Shown piece by piece: positions 6,683 through 7,347 of a stretch of 7,347 nucleotides of DNA; within the stretch, counting starts at the first letter, position 1, and every line of letters begins with the position of its first letter. Source of the DNA: Clostridia bacterium (lineage in GTDB: Bacteria > Bacillota_E > SLMV01 > PUMD01); contig PWUB01000126.1 in assembly GCA_003563755.1 (NCBI GenBank), positions 1 through 7,347 on the forward strand, written 5' to 3'. Below the pieces are notes generated by a model. The model was not told where the DNA came from, did no database searches, and saw only the letters and a list, made by a program, of their open reading frames with translations. The translations under genes were made by a program, and so were the position numbers.

Positions 6683-6779
6683 TCTCGGGGGGTGCCCGCG
6701 GCAGGTGAAAGTATGTCCCTGAGCTGGGTCTAGTTAGGAGGAACAAGGGTAGCCGAAGGCGAAGATGTTTATTTAGCGA
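6683..6779. other. Gene-free gap before GAF gene; possible leader
   Basis: I recognise no riboswitch or RNA family here. ATG 6713 opens a six-codon frame (MSLSWV, stop 6731-6733) preceded by AGGTGA at 6703-6708. A second strong Shine-Dalgarno-like AGGAGGA (6736-6742) has no start codon at a usable distance; the next ATG, at 6765, encodes only three residues. TATTTA at 6770-6775 resembles a -10 but has no good -35. The pieces could be remnants of a leader or chance. Confidence 0.25.
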
Positions 6780-6799
6780 CCCTCTCCCGCGGGAGAGGG
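6780..6799. repeat. Perfect 20-base palindrome upstream of the GAF gene
   Basis: CCCTCTCCCGCGGGAGAGGG is its own reverse complement. In RNA it could form a strong GC-rich hairpin, and it stands 5 bases before the Shine-Dalgarno of the next gene. Similar CCCTCTCCC/GGGAGAGGG palindromes occur as dispersed intergenic repeats in many high-GC bacteria, so a REP-like element is plausible. It could also end the transcript from the kinase gene, though no T-run follows, or act as an operator. Confidence 0.6.
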
Positions 6800-6818
6800 A
6801 GGATGAGAGGGGTTGGAT

Positions 6819-7347
6819 ATGACTGAAGAAGCGAACGGGGATGCTCTCAGCGCCCCGGGTGAGGCATTGAGACAGGCGAGAGACCGTATCAGGAAGCTTC
6901 ACGAAGTCGCACTCCAGCTTGAAGAAGTCCAGGACGAGCAAGAGGTGTATGACCTGGGAATCAGGGCAGCAGATGACATCCTCAACCTCACCATATCCAG
7001 CATCGACATCCTCCACGACGATCTACTGGTACCCAGGGCCCTGTCCTCCGGCGTGCCGGCAGGGGGATCGACCCCGGCGTCCATCAGCGAGGGAGGGATA
7101 ATGGGGCTCACCCACCGCAACAAGCGTACCTACATCATCGGCGACATGCAGGCACACCCCGAGGCAGACCCGGTGATGCCCGAATACCGCGCCATGATCA
7201 GCGTGCCAATAGGCGATATTGGGGTGTTTCAGTGTGTATCCACCCGTGCCGGAGCATACACTGACGAAGATGCCGAGATGCTCGAGATCCTCTCGGCCCA
7301 TATCGCCGCCGCGGTGCGCCGCATTCGCGCCCAGCTCCGCCTGGAGG
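6819..7347 (+). CDS. GAF-domain sensor protein, N-terminal part
   Basis: An open frame from ATG 6819 runs off the window end (176 codons visible, no stop). The start is supported by GAGAGGGG at 6805-6812, 6 bases upstream. After a charged N-terminus there is a short helix, possibly coiled-coil (about 16-40), and then a GAF-type sensory domain (about 28-168): EVYDLGIRAADDILNLTISSI (42-62), a ligand-pocket region, GIMGLTHRNKRTYIIGD (93-109), YRAMISVPIGDIGVFQCVS (123-141), and the closing helix YTDEDAEMLEILSAHIAAAVRRI (147-169). This arrangement resembles the N-terminal GAF module of signalling proteins such as histidine kinases, diguanylate cyclases and their relatives; the output domain lies outside the window and cannot be named. 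No transmembrane segment or signal peptide is visible, so it should be cytoplasmic. No obvious heme- or metal-binding motif stands out in the visible part; C139 is its only cysteine. The upstream palindrome may affect its translation. Confidence 0.75.
   Translation, partial: MTEEANGDALSAPGEALRQARDRIRKLHEVALQLEEVQDEQEVYDLGIRAADDILNLTISSIDILHDDLLVPRALSSGVPAGGSTPASISEGGIMGLTHRNKRTYIIGDMQAHPEADPVMPEYRAMISVPIGDIGVFQCVSTRAGAYTDEDAEMLEILSAHIAAAVRRIRAQLRLE

Noticed and set aside
6679..6715. Hammerhead-ribozyme-like CTGAT followed by GAAA in the gap after the kinase gene
   Set aside because: The core reads CTGATCT rather than the required CTGANGA, and I could not find the flanking helices.
6683..6818. 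Riboswitch upstream of the GAF gene (cyclic di-GMP, cobalamin or fluoride types considered)
   Set aside because: None of the conserved core sequences of these classes could be found in the gap.

Overview
The window reads as about 7.3 kb of a high-GC bacterial chromosome with every recognisable gene on the + strand. Good Shine-Dalgarno sequences, GTG starts, a bacterial-type NrdR repressor and a cobalamin-dependent (class II) ribonucleotide reductase point to a bacterium. An anaerobic or thermophilic lineage such as a deep-branching Bacillota would fit, but that placement is inference from gene content and cannot be proven here.

Layout. (1) Positions 1-938 hold the 3' part of an imidazolonepropionase-like amidohydrolase that begins outside the window. 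(2) 1009-1575 is a flavin reductase-like (flavoredoxin-type) FMN-binding protein. (3) 1604-2380 is SfsA, 28 bases downstream, so probably co-transcribed with the gene before it. (4) A 130-base gap carries a strong NrdR-box-like palindrome, a weaker upstream partner and a possible promoter. (5) 2513-2977 is nrdR and (6) 2982-5540 is nrdJ, only 4 bases apart and so an operon. (7) A hairpin follows nrdJ. (8) 5627-6682 is a Clp1/Grc3-type P-loop polynucleotide 5'-kinase, a family best known from eukaryotic and archaeal RNA processing. (9) A 136-base gap contains a perfect 20-base palindrome next to a ribosome binding site. (10) 6819-7347 is the start of a GAF-domain sensor protein cut by the window end.

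The best-supported functional unit is nrdR-nrdJ. NrdR (zinc ribbon plus ATP-cone) should sense ATP/dATP and repress its own operon through the boxes at 2439-2487. NrdJ makes deoxyribonucleotides using adenosylcobalamin and shows no ATP-cone of its own. The least explained gene is the Clp1-like kinase: its kinase motifs look intact, but nothing in the window reveals its RNA substrate or partner. I found no CRISPR array, transposon, tRNA or rRNA. The long minus-strand open frames look like high-GC shadows of the real genes.
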